Positions 1 through 5,628 of a stretch of 5,628 nucleotides of DNA are shown in pieces. Below the pieces are notes generated by a model, which was given only the letters and a program-made list of their open reading frames with translations, had not been told where the DNA came from and did not search any database. The stretch's first letter is position 1. Each line of letters begins with the position of its first letter. Origin of the DNA: an uncultured Clostridia bacterium. GTDB lineage: Bacteria > Bacillota > Clostridia > Oscillospirales > Acutalibacteraceae. The DNA lies in NCBI GenBank assembly GCA_947302895.1, contig CAMYWU010000109.1, forward strand, positions 1-5,628, given 5' to 3'. The position numbers and the translations under genes are program-made.

Positions 1-966
1 AATATAACAAACAAAAACGCCCGGGGCTTTGAAACAACAAAGGCATTCTTTGAGTCAATCGGACTTGTTATGAGAGAAGGCGGCGACTCAAGAATGTATC
101 CCCATTCAAACCAGGCTTCAAGCGTTGTTGACACTCTCGCATCAAGCTGCGAAAAGCTTGGAGTTGAGATTGTTACCGATTGCGAAACCTCACGCCTTGA
201 AAAAATCGGTGATTCATTCAATGTTTTCACAAATAAAGGCGTTTTCACAGGAGATGCGCTTGTTCTTGCAACGGGCGGAAGGGCTCAGAGTGCGCTTGGC
301 TCAGACGGCAGCGGATATAAGCTTGCAAAGGCTTTCTCTCATTCAATAACTCCCCTGTCGCCCGCACTTGTTCAGCTGAAATCACCAAACAAAAGCTGCC
401 GTGCGCTTAAAGGCATAAGAGCAAAATGCAATGTTAAGCTTGATATAAACGGCGAAATTATGGGCGAGGATTTCGGCGAGGTTTTATTCACCGAATACGG
501 ACTTTCGGGAATAGTTATTATGGATTTATCGCAGTTCGTATGCGACGAAAAAATAAAAGACGGCACTTCAAGATGCACGGCGATTATCGACTTCGTTCCC
601 GAAATGAGCGAGGAAGAATTAATAAGCCACTACAATAAATTTGAATCCTTTGAAGGCATACTCCCCTCAAAGCTCTGCGCTGTTTTAAACCGTCAGGCTG
701 AGGGAAATTGCGAAAAGATGGCAAAATATATTAAGAACTGGCGCCTTATAATCAACGGAACAAAGGGATATGACTATGCCCAGATAACAAAGGGCGGAGT
801 TAAGCTCAGCGAGCTTGGCGAAAGCGGAGAATCAAAGCTCTGCGATAATCTCTACATAATCGGCGAGCTTACCGATAATCAATTTCAGTGCGGCGGTTTT
901 AACCTCGACTTTGCCTTTTCAAGCGGAGTTAAAGCAGCAAATAAAATTGCTGAGCGCAGCGAGTAA
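1..966 (+). CDS. BaiN/HI0933-family FAD-dependent oxidoreductase, C-terminal part (5' end outside window)
   Basis: The reading frame is open from base 1 and ends with TAA at 964-966, giving 321 visible residues. Family members are about 400-420 residues, so roughly 90-100 N-terminal residues, including the expected GGGxAG dinucleotide-binding motif, lie upstream. The ATG at base 70 is internal: the codons before it already read as family sequence (FFESIGLVMREGG). Seen: the RMYPHSNQASSVVDTL stretch, the ATGG motif (visible residues 90-93) followed by GSDGSGY, a PALVQL segment, a TKGGV motif, and the C-terminal IIGE...GGFNLDFAFSSG flavin-closing motif (about 286-309). These match the HI0933-like family (TIGR00275), variously annotated as BaiN or as an aminoacetone oxidase-family enzyme. 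Known: BaiN of bile-acid-converting clostridia acts on CoA-linked bile acids, but most members have no proven substrate, and nothing here supports a bile-acid role. It is probably a cytosolic FAD protein. The family call is strong; the function is unknown. Confidence 0.9.
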   Translation, partial: NITNKNARGFETTKAFFESIGLVMREGGDSRMYPHSNQASSVVDTLASSCEKLGVEIVTDCETSRLEKIGDSFNVFTNKGVFTGDALVLATGGRAQSALGSDGSGYKLAKAFSHSITPLSPALVQLKSPNKSCRALKGIRAKCNVKLDINGEIMGEDFGEVLFTEYGLSGIVIMDLSQFVCDEKIKDGTSRCTAIIDFVPEMSEEELISHYNKFESFEGILPSKLCAVLNRQAEGNCEKMAKYIKNWRLIINGTKGYDYAQITKGGVKLSELGESGESKLCDNLYIIGELTDNQFQCGGFNLDFAFSSGVKAANKIAERSE

Positions 967-975
967 CAACAGACT

Positions 976-1048
976 GATGAGGGGAAGTTCACAATTATTT
1001 ACCCCTCATCCGTCGGCTTTGCCGACACCTTCCCCCGAGGGGGAAGGC
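976..1048. repeat. Intergenic palindromic repeat element (three nested or tandem inverted repeats)
   Basis: Three perfect inverted repeats fill the gap between the two flavoprotein genes. The first is GATGAGGGG at 976-984 pairing with CCCCTCATC at 1002-1010. The second is GTCGGC-TTT-GCCGAC at 1012-1026. The third is CCTTCCCCC at 1028-1036 pairing with GGGGGAAGG at 1039-1047. There is no T-run after the last stem, so it is not a good intrinsic terminator. From memory, the sequence type (CCCTCATCCGTC, a variable small hairpin, then ACCTTCCCCC...GGGGGAAGG) recurs in intergenic regions of gut Clostridia, like a REP or MITE element. That is recollection, not a search. The element stops 4 nt before the AAGGA ribosome binding site of the next gene. 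Confidence 0.75.
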
Positions 1049-1064
1049 TACAAGGATAATTACT

Positions 1065-2660
1065 ATGATAAGAATTAATGAAATCAGATTAAATCTTAAT
1101 GAAGATGAAGCCTTGCTGAAAGCTAAAGCAGCAAGGCTTTTGAAGATTAACGAGAAATATATCAATAGCCTTTCAATCTTCAAAAAGAGCGTTGACGCAC
1201 GCAAGAAGGACGATGTTCATTTTTCATACAGCGTTGATGTTGAAATAGCTCTTGATGAAAATCAGATTGTTTCAAAATGCAAATCAAACAAGGTTTCAAT
1301 TGTTAAGCCATATATTTACGAACCTGTTCAAAACAAGCGAAAAAGTGCTTTTCGCCCCGTTATAGTCGGCTTCGGACCTGCAGGAATGCTTGCAGGAATA
1401 ATACTTGCGGAAGCGGGCTTGCAGCCGATAATTCTTGAGCGTGGAAAGGATATTGATTCCCGCCAGAAAGATGTTAACGAGTTCTGGACTAAGGCAAGGC
1501 TTGATGAAGAATCAAACGTTCAGTTTGGCGAGGGCGGCGCAGGAACCTTTTCAGACGGAAAACTGACAACGGGTATAAAAAGTCCCTATATCAGAAAGGT
1601 TTTAAACGAGCTTTACGAGGCTGGCGCACCCGAAGAAATACTTTATTCCTCAAAGCCCCACGTTGGAACGGACAGGCTTGCAATAGTTGTTAAAAACATC
1701 AGAAAAAAGATTGAGCGCCTCGGCGGCGAGGTCAGGCTTGAGAGCAAGCTTGAAAAGCTCCATGTTGCAAACGGCTTTGTTCACGGAATAAGATACCGCA
1801 AGGGCAGCGAGATTTTTGATATTGAAACCGACAGCGTTATTATGGCTATAGGTCATAGCGCAAGGGATACGGTTGAAATGCTCTACAATATGGGAGTTGA
1901 GATTATTCAGAAGCCGTTTTCCGCAGGCGCAAGAATCGAGCATCCTCAGAGCCTTATTAACAAATCCCAATACGGAAAATTTGCAGATAATCCGAAGCTC
2001 GGTGCGGCTGACTACAAGCTCTCCTGCCATGGACTTCACGAAAGAGGAGCATATACCTTCTGTATGTGTCCGGGCGGAACAGTTGTTGCAGCGGCAAGCG
2101 AAAAGGGCGGCGTTATCGTTAACGGTATGAGTTCACTTGCAAGGGATGGCGAAAACGCAAACAGCGCTCTTTTAGTCGGAATTGAACCAAAGGACTTCCC
2201 GAGCGAGCATCCGCTTGCAGGAATATACTATCAGCGTGAAATTGAGCAAAAGGCGTTTGAGCTTGCAGGAAGCAGCTATAAAGCTCCTGCGCAGCTTGTA
2301 GGCGACTTTCTTAAAAATAAAAAAAGCACCGCACTCGGCGATGTTAACCCAACCTATCCGCTCGGTGTAACGCTTACAAACCTCGGCGACTGTCTGCCCG
2401 ACAGAGTTACGAAAACAATGCAGAGCGCAATAGTTGAAATGGATAAAAAGCTCAACGGTTTTGCGCTTTACGATGCGGTTTTAACCGCTCCCGAAACACG
2501 AAGCTCAAGCGCGGTAAGAATTTTAAGGGATGAATTTATGCAGTGCAACATAAGCGGCGTATATCCCTGCGGCGAAGGCGCAGGCTATGCAGGCGGAATT
2601 GTTTCCGCCGCCGTTGACGGAATAAAATGCGCAAATGCAGTTTTAGAAGATGAACATTAA
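1065..2660 (+). CDS. COG2509-type FAD-dependent dehydrogenase (uncharacterised NAD(P)/FAD oxidoreductase)
   Basis: A complete 531-residue protein. The ATG at 1065 has a good ribosome binding site, AAGGA at 1052-1056, 8 nt upstream. Residues 1-90 form a lysine-rich N-terminal domain without obvious catalytic motifs. The Rossmann FAD-binding motif GFGPAG is at 102-107, followed by a typical beta-alpha-beta ending in an acidic residue (IILERG, about 122-127). The family-typical FGEGGAGTFSDGKL is at 154-167. A VIMAIGHSARDT segment marks the second nucleotide-binding strand region. The C-terminal YPCGEGAGYAGGIVSAAVDG (500-519) closes over the flavin. No signal peptide or membrane segment is seen, so it is likely cytosolic. 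Length and motif order fit the 'uncharacterized FAD-dependent dehydrogenase' family COG2509, whose substrate I do not know to be established. It lies 98 nt after another flavoprotein gene on the same strand and may be co-transcribed, although the intervening repeat leaves this open. An intrinsic terminator follows directly. Confidence 0.93.
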   Translation: MIRINEIRLNLNEDEALLKAKAARLLKINEKYINSLSIFKKSVDARKKDDVHFSYSVDVEIALDENQIVSKCKSNKVSIVKPYIYEPVQNKRKSAFRPVIVGFGPAGMLAGIILAEAGLQPIILERGKDIDSRQKDVNEFWTKARLDEESNVQFGEGGAGTFSDGKLTTGIKSPYIRKVLNELYEAGAPEEILYSSKPHVGTDRLAIVVKNIRKKIERLGGEVRLESKLEKLHVANGFVHGIRYRKGSEIFDIETDSVIMAIGHSARDTVEMLYNMGVEIIQKPFSAGARIEHPQSLINKSQYGKFADNPKLGAADYKLSCHGLHERGAYTFCMCPGGTVVAAASEKGGVIVNGMSSLARDGENANSALLVGIEPKDFPSEHPLAGIYYQREIEQKAFELAGSSYKAPAQLVGDFLKNKKSTALGDVNPTYPLGVTLTNLGDCLPDRVTKTMQSAIVEMDKKLNGFALYDAVLTAPETRSSSAVRILRDEFMQCNISGVYPCGEGAGYAGGIVSAAVDGIKCANAVLEDEH

Positions 2661-2694
2661 AAAATGCAACTCGAAATGAGTTGCATTTTTATTT
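2661..2694 (+). terminator. Intrinsic (Rho-independent) terminator after the COG2509 gene
   Basis: A perfect 12-bp stem, AAAATGCAACTC (2661-2672) pairing with GAGTTGCATTTT (2678-2689), closes a 5-nt GAAAT loop. It is followed by a T-rich tail (TTTTTATTT, 2686-2694). The stem starts at the base after the TAA stop codon. The A-run before the stem and the T-run after it mean it could also work in the opposite direction, for any minus-strand transcription that passes the pyr operon end. Confidence 0.9.
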
Positions 2695-2703
2695 GCGGGA
2701 TGT

Positions 2704-2825
2704 AAAACAGAGAAGCCGATAGCGCAGGCAGAGCGGAATTAAAGCACAGTGCGCAAATCTGAAGCATATTACAGCGCGCGTGCTTTACTCTTCCGCTATG
2801 GATGCGATATTGGCTTCTCTGTTTT
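2704..2825. repeat. 122-bp imperfect palindrome between convergent genes (candidate MITE-like element or long 3' hairpin)
   Basis: Outer arms AAAACAGAGAAGCC (2704-2717) and GGCTTCTCTGTTTT (2812-2825) are perfect inverted repeats of 14 bp. Pairing continues inward: a G-T wobble, ATA with TAT (2719-2721/2808-2810), CGCA with TGCG (2723-2726/2803-2806), AGCGGAA with TTCCGCT (2732-2738/2791-2797), TAAAGCAC with GTGCTTTA (2740-2747/2780-2787), and GCGC with GCGC (2751-2754/2776-2779). This leaves a loop of about 21 nt. Almost the whole segment therefore folds on itself, interrupted by small internal loops. No convincing target-site duplication is visible at its ends and no coding potential is apparent. 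It sits 16 nt before the pyrI stop codon, read on the plus strand. It may be a palindromic mobile element, a processed or structured 3' end, or a weak terminator for pyrI (only TTTT follows the stem on the minus strand). Confidence 0.75.
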
Positions 2826-2841
2826 CGTTATTAATCAGTTC

Positions 2842-3249
2842 TTATACTTTTGTTTCGCAATACAGACAACGATAAGTTCCCTTGCTGTCGGTTAGCTTGA
2901 ATACGTGGTCGATTGCCTCGTTATTGCAGATACAGCGTGGATTGGGACATCGAACAACATTGGTAAGCTTATGAGGCAGGGAGAGCTTTTTCTTCTGAAC
3001 TCTTTTGCCGTCCTGAATTATATTAACCGTTGCATCGGGTGCAATAAAGGCAATCATATCAAGGTCTAAATCAATAAGCTCGTTGATTTTGATAATATCC
3101 TTTGATTGCTGTTTTTTCGATTTTGCATTCGTTATAATCGCAACCTGACAGGAAAGCTTTGAAAGGCTCAGTATTTCATAAACGCTCATCGCCTTGCCTG
3201 CGGGGATATGGTCGATAACATATCCGTTTTCAATTGCATCTATATTCAC
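2842..3249 (-). CDS. pyrI: Aspartate carbamoyltransferase regulatory chain
   Basis: A 135-residue regulatory subunit of the PyrB-PyrI aspartate carbamoyltransferase holoenzyme, which binds nucleotide effectors and couples them to the catalytic trimers. The N-terminal allosteric domain carries [10 protein letters not shown] (about 11-20), matching the IDHIP motif of E. coli PyrI. Lysines K50, K54 (in SKDIIKI) and K86 align with the E. coli nucleotide-contacting K56, K60 and K94 (numbering from memory). The C-terminal zinc domain has C101-x4-C106 and C128-x2-C131, the expected four ligands; C108 is an extra cysteine. It is shorter than the E. coli protein (about 153), mainly at the two ends and in loops. 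The start is GTG at 3249-3247, overlapping the pyrB stop by 4 nt (GTGA), with a GGGGTGAG purine stretch inside pyrB as ribosome binding site, so it is probably translationally coupled. The next ATG (residue 21) would delete the IDHIP motif and is rejected. It is the last gene of the operon seen. Confidence 0.96.
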   Translation of the reverse strand: MNIDAIENGYVIDHIPAGKAMSVYEILSLSKLSCQVAIITNAKSKKQQSKDIIKINELIDLDLDMIAFIAPDATVNIIQDGKRVQKKKLSLPHKLTNVVRCPNPRCICNNEAIDHVFKLTDSKGTYRCLYCETKV

Positions 3250-4169
3250 AGCAGCTCACCCCATTTCAGCAGTGTTATAATCAGCGCCATACGAATGTAT
3301 TTTCCATTGAGCGCCTGTTCAAAATATTTAGCACGAGGGTCGTCATCAACCAAGGTTGATATTTCATTAACTCTCGGAAGCGGATGCATTATTGTTAAGG
3401 ATTCTTTTGCATTTTGCAGTTTATCCATATCGAGAATAAACGCATCCTTATGCTTTAAATACTCCTCCTCTGAAAAGAAGCGCTCACGCTGGATACGGGT
3501 CATATACAGAATATCGAGCTGGGGCATAACCGCTTCCATCTGCTCCACCTCGGCATATTCGCAGCCGCTCGGCTCCAGAACATCGGTTTTGATATATTCG
3601 GGAACGGATAATTCCTTTGGCGAAATAAGCACAAATTTAACATTGCTGTATCGGCTCATTGCCTTAATCAACGAATGAACTGTTCTTCCGAATTTCAAAT
3701 CACCGCAAAGACCGATTGTAAGATTATCAAAGGTTCCCTTTTCCCTGTATATGGTAAGAAGGTCCGTTAATGTCTGGGTCGGATGAGCGTGGCCGCCGTC
3801 GCCTGCGTTTATAATCGGAACAGTCGCCTTCCGGGCTGCAACTCGGGGCGCACCCTCAAGAGGATGGCGCATTGCAATAATATCGGCATAGCAGGAAACC
3901 ATTCTTGCAGTATCCTCAACGCTTTCGCCCTTGCTTGCTGAAGAAGAAGCCGCCTCGCTGAAACCAAGAACATTTCCGCCAAGCTCCATCATCGCCGCTT
4001 CAAAAGAAAGCCTTGTTCTTGTGCTCGGCTCAAAGAAGAGTGTTGCAAGCTTTTTTCTTTTGCAGACATCCTGATATTTTTCAGGATTTTCAATTATATC
4101 CTCGGCAAGCGAAATCAGTTCGTCTATTTCACCAAGTGATAAATCAGTTGTGTCAAGAAGATGTCTCAT
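3246..4169 (-). CDS. pyrB: Aspartate carbamoyltransferase catalytic chain
   Basis: Catalyses carbamoyl phosphate + L-aspartate to N-carbamoyl-L-aspartate + phosphate, the committed step of de novo pyrimidine synthesis, in the cytosol. The 307 residues match the usual length of about 305-311. Carbamoyl phosphate site: FEPSTRTR at 46-53 (S49-T50-R51-T52), SKGES with K80 (equivalent to E. coli K84, donated across the trimer interface), RHP at 101-103, and HPTQ at 129-132 (H129, Q132). Aspartate domain: [12 protein letters not shown] at 156-167 (R162), MTRIQRERF at 223-231 (R225, Q227), and HPLPR at 262-266. No key residue is missing. The ATG at 4169 has AAAGGA ending 7 nt upstream within pyrE, and pyrE stops only 3 nt before, which fixes the start. 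The 4-nt overlap with pyrI downstream supports formation of the E. coli-type dodecameric, allosterically controlled enzyme. Confidence 0.98.
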   Translation of the reverse strand: MRHLLDTTDLSLGEIDELISLAEDIIENPEKYQDVCKRKKLATLFFEPSTRTRLSFEAAMMELGGNVLGFSEAASSSASKGESVEDTARMVSCYADIIAMRHPLEGAPRVAARKATVPIINAGDGGHAHPTQTLTDLLTIYREKGTFDNLTIGLCGDLKFGRTVHSLIKAMSRYSNVKFVLISPKELSVPEYIKTDVLEPSGCEYAEVEQMEAVMPQLDILYMTRIQRERFFSEEEYLKHKDAFILDMDKLQNAKESLTIMHPLPRVNEISTLVDDDPRAKYFEQALNGKYIRMALIITLLKWGELL

Positions 4170-4172
4170 AGC

Positions 4173-4826
4173 TTATTCCTTTGCTCCGTTTACGGCAAGA
4201 TAATTCTTTATTCTTTCAACATTTTCACGGTTGCTTTCGTCTTCCTCAAGATATTCAATAATATCATAAACATCAACAACCGAATATACGGGAAATCCGA
4301 ACTCCTCGCCAACCTCTGCCATTGCGGATTTTTCGGTTTTGCCCTTTTCCTTGCGGTCTACCATAACGAAAACCGCTTCAACCTTTGAGTTAAGGGAGGA
4401 CAGTATTTCCATACTCTCCCTTATAGCAGTTCCTGCGGTTATAACATCCTCAACGATAACGATTTTTTCGTTATCCCGGGGCTTATAGCCAACAAAAACG
4501 CCGCCCTCGCCGTGGTCCTTTTCCTCCTTGCGATTAAAGAAAAACGGAACATCAAGCCCGTTTTTTGCAAGCGCAACGGCAACGGATACGGCAATCGGAA
4601 TACCCTTATATGCAGGTCCGTAAAGGACCGTTGTTTTATTTCCGATTTTTTCAAAATACGCCTTGGCGTAGAACTCGCCGAGCTTTTGAATCTGCTCGCC
4701 TGTTTTAATATCGCCGGCATTGATGAAATACGGAATTTTTCTGCCGCTTTTTGCAGTAAAATCACCGAATTTCAAAACCCCGGCACTTTCTAAAAACTGA
4801 ATAAATTCCCTCTTGTAGCTTTCCAT
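4173..4826 (-). CDS. pyrE: Orotate phosphoribosyltransferase
   Basis: Transfers the phosphoribosyl group of PRPP to orotate, making OMP and pyrophosphate (fifth step of UMP synthesis, cytosolic, normally a dimer). The 217 residues are close to the E. coli enzyme (213). Seen: GKFTAKSGRKIPYF-like N-terminal orotate region (actual GDFTAKSGRKIPYF, 21-34), YGPAYKGIPIA at 69-79 (K74), the mobile catalytic loop RKEEKDHGEGG at 99-109 (R99, K100, K103, H105), and the PRPP-binding signature IVIVEDVITAGTA at 122-134 (E126, D127). The loop reads like the E. coli-type subfamily rather than the shorter Bacillus type; this is a judgement by eye. The ATG at 4826 has GAGGT (minus strand of 4833-4837) about 6-7 nt upstream. 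It is separated from pyrF by 75 nt containing a hairpin and a tandem repeat, and is followed by pyrB after 3 nt. The acidic C-terminal region (YLEEDESNRENVERI) looks intact. Confidence 0.97.
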   Translation of the reverse strand: MESYKREFIQFLESAGVLKFGDFTAKSGRKIPYFINAGDIKTGEQIQKLGEFYAKAYFEKIGNKTTVLYGPAYKGIPIAVSVAVALAKNGLDVPFFFNRKEEKDHGEGGVFVGYKPRDNEKIVIVEDVITAGTAIRESMEILSSLNSKVEAVFVMVDRKEKGKTEKSAMAEVGEEFGFPVYSVVDVYDIIEYLEEDESNRENVERIKNYLAVNGAKE

Positions 4827-4852
4827 AATTCTACCTCATCTTACAATCAGGT

Positions 4853-4867
4853 GTGGACGGAGTCCAC
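4853..4867. repeat. Small hairpin in the pyrF-pyrE intergenic region
   Basis: GTGGAC (4853-4858) and GTCCAC (4862-4867) form a 6-bp stem with a 3-nt loop. Flanking GG and CC could extend it across one bulged base. It lies 16 nt before the pyrE ribosome binding site in transcript order and has no T-run, so termination is unlikely. Together with the adjacent 7-bp repeats it looks like one composite intergenic element. The GGTGGACxxxGTCCACC type of palindrome is, from memory, frequent in gut Clostridia. Confidence 0.6.
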
Positions 4868-4871
4868 CCAC

Positions 4872-4899
4872 AATTCGTAATTCGTAACTCGTAATTCGT
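4872..4899. repeat. Four tandem copies of a 7-bp unit (AATTCGT) abutting the pyrF stop
   Basis: The plus strand reads AATTCGT (4872-4878), AATTCGT (4879-4885), AACTCGT (4886-4892, one T-to-C change) and AATTCGT (4893-4899), followed by a partial AATTA. On the transcribed minus strand the array reads ACGAATT-type units beginning 2 nt after the pyrF TAA stop, and the stop codon itself overlaps the partial repeat end. It is non-coding here. Copy number could vary by slippage without affecting either protein, although it would change the spacing to pyrE. Confidence 0.85.
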
Positions 4900-4901
4900 A
4901 A

Positions 4902-5600
4902 TTAATCCACAAACTCCCTAACGCATCTTCTGTATGCTTCAACAGGGTCGCTTGCCTGGGTTATCGGTCTGCCAACAACTATATAATCCGAGCCGATTTC
5001 CTTTGCTTTTTCAGGGGTTGTAACCCTGACCTGGTCGCCAACCTCGCCGTCTGCAAAGCGAACGCCCGGGGTTACTGTTATAAATTCTACCCCGCAGTTT
5101 TCCTTAACCATACCTGCTTCAAGCGGCGAGCAAACAACGCCGTCAAGCCCTGCTTCTTTTGCATTTTTTGCATATTTAACTATCGTATCATTGATTGAAG
5201 CATTGATGAGAAGCTCGTTTTGCATACGCTCCTCACTTGTTGAGGTAAGCTGGGTTACAGCTATTAATATCGGTCTTGAGCCATCCTCTCTTGTCAAGCC
5301 CTCAAGCGCCGCCTTCATCATATCAACTGTTCCTGCGGCGTGAAGATTTGTCATATCAACATCAAGCGAGGATAAAACAGCCATTGATTTTTTAACCGTA
5401 TTGGGTATATCGTGAAGCTTTAAATCAAGGAAAATCTTATGTCCCCTTTTCTTGATTTCGCGTACGATTGAAGGTCCTTCCGCATAGAAAAGCTCCATAC
5501 TGATTTTCACGAAGGGCTTTTCTTCGGTAAACTTATCAAGAAATGCAAAGGTTTTTTCTGCGCTGTCAAAATCGCAGGCAATTATTACGTCGCGTCCCAT
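4902..5600 (-). CDS. pyrF: Orotidine-5'-phosphate decarboxylase
   Basis: Decarboxylates OMP to UMP, the last step of de novo UMP synthesis; a cytosolic TIM-barrel enzyme, usually dimeric. The 232 residues fit the short bacterial (Bacillus-type) family of about 230-240. Seen: D10 in the first strand (IIACDFDS), K32 in VKISMEL, and the catalytic signature [11 protein letters not shown] at 59-69 (D59, K61, H63, D64). Also seen are TPGVR at 177-181 and the phosphate-binding YIVVGRPIT at 206-214 with R211. All expected catalytic residues are present. The ATG at 5600 is preceded by AGGAG (minus strand of 5611-5615) with a 10-nt spacer, slightly long but acceptable, and [10 protein letters not shown] is a typical family N-terminus. 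Only 28 nt upstream are visible, so it cannot be told whether this is the first operon gene. The final codons (EFVD-stop) run straight into the tandem 7-bp repeat. Confidence 0.97.
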   Translation of the reverse strand: MGRDVIIACDFDSAEKTFAFLDKFTEEKPFVKISMELFYAEGPSIVREIKKRGHKIFLDLKLHDIPNTVKKSMAVLSSLDVDMTNLHAAGTVDMMKAALEGLTREDGSRPILIAVTQLTSTSEERMQNELLINASINDTIVKYAKNAKEAGLDGVVCSPLEAGMVKENCGVEFITVTPGVRFADGEVGDQVRVTTPEKAKEIGSDYIVVGRPITQASDPVEAYRRCVREFVD

Positions 5601-5610
5601 TATTCAACCA

Positions 5611-5615
5611 CTCCT
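5611..5615 (-). promoter_or_regulatory. Ribosome binding site of pyrF
   Basis: The minus strand reads AGGAG, 10 nt before the pyrF ATG. It supports the chosen start; no other ATG or GTG with a better site is seen nearby in this frame. Confidence 0.7.
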
Positions 5616-5628
5616 ATTATATCAGAAA

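Noticed and set aside
70..966. Taking the ATG at base 70 as the true start of the first gene
   Set aside because: The frame is open to base 1 and the preceding codons already read as family sequence. A protein starting here would lack the FAD-binding N-terminus, so the gene is cut by the window edge.
976..1048. Intrinsic terminator after the BaiN-family gene
   Set aside because: The stems are strong and GC-rich, but no T-run follows the last stem (the next bases are CTACAAGG), so it fits a repeat element better than a terminator.
1650..2039. 129-codon minus-strand open frame inside the COG2509 gene
   Set aside because: Antisense to a well-supported gene with family motifs throughout; no independent coding evidence.
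3208..3678. 156-codon open frame on the plus strand across pyrB/pyrI
   Set aside because: It lies antisense to pyrB, whose motifs are unambiguous. The translation is serine-rich and low in recognisable motifs, and no ribosome binding site was found. It is a shadow frame.
4872..4899. CRISPR-like or iteron-like array
   Set aside because: The units are only 7 bp, directly adjacent with no spacers, and only four copies. There are no cas genes, replication initiator gene or DnaA boxes nearby.
5616..5621. Perfect TATAAT on the minus strand upstream of pyrF, a possible -10 promoter box
   Set aside because: Transcription would start about 7 nt downstream, at or past the AGGAG ribosome binding site at 5611-5615, removing it from the mRNA. 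The -35 region is mostly outside the window. A chance match in AT-rich spacer is more likely.

Overview
The window looks like chromosomal DNA from an anaerobic, probably gut-associated Clostridia (Oscillospirales/Lachnospirales-like) bacterium. The support is indirect: moderate GC, AGGA/GAGG-type ribosome binding sites, a pyrimidine operon with an E. coli-type pyrBI pair, two flavoprotein families common in Clostridia, and intergenic palindromic repeats of a kind I associate from memory with gut Firmicutes. No genus can be fixed from this sequence alone.

Left half, plus strand (1-2694): the 3' part of a BaiN/HI0933-family FAD oxidoreductase (1-966, start outside the window). A palindromic repeat follows (976-1048), then a complete COG2509-type FAD-dependent dehydrogenase (1065-2660) that ends in a clear intrinsic terminator (2661-2694). 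The two genes run in the same direction. Both are redox flavoproteins with no substrate that can be inferred here.

Junction (2695-2841): the flavoprotein genes and the pyr genes converge. Between the terminator and the pyrI stop is a 122-bp near-complete imperfect palindrome (2704-2825) that could fold into one long hairpin. It encodes no plausible protein. It is either a mobile or repetitive palindromic element, a structured 3' end, or both.

Right half, minus strand (5628 down to 2842): pyrF, pyrE, pyrB, pyrI in transcription order, a de novo UMP biosynthesis operon. pyrB and pyrI encode the catalytic and regulatory chains of aspartate carbamoyltransferase, the committed step. pyrE and pyrF encode the last two steps (orotate to OMP to UMP). 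pyrE, pyrB and pyrI are tightly packed (3-nt gap, then a 4-nt GTGA overlap). The pyrF-pyrE gap is 75 nt and holds a small hairpin plus four tandem 7-bp units that directly abut the pyrF stop codon. The genes for carbamoyl phosphate, dihydroorotase and dihydroorotate dehydrogenase are not in the window. pyrF begins only 28 nt from the window edge, so the operon may continue upstream.

I do not see an undescribed biological system here. The coding content is housekeeping metabolism plus two poorly characterised oxidoreductases. The items most worth a second look are the three non-coding repeat or hairpin elements that occupy almost every intergenic gap.
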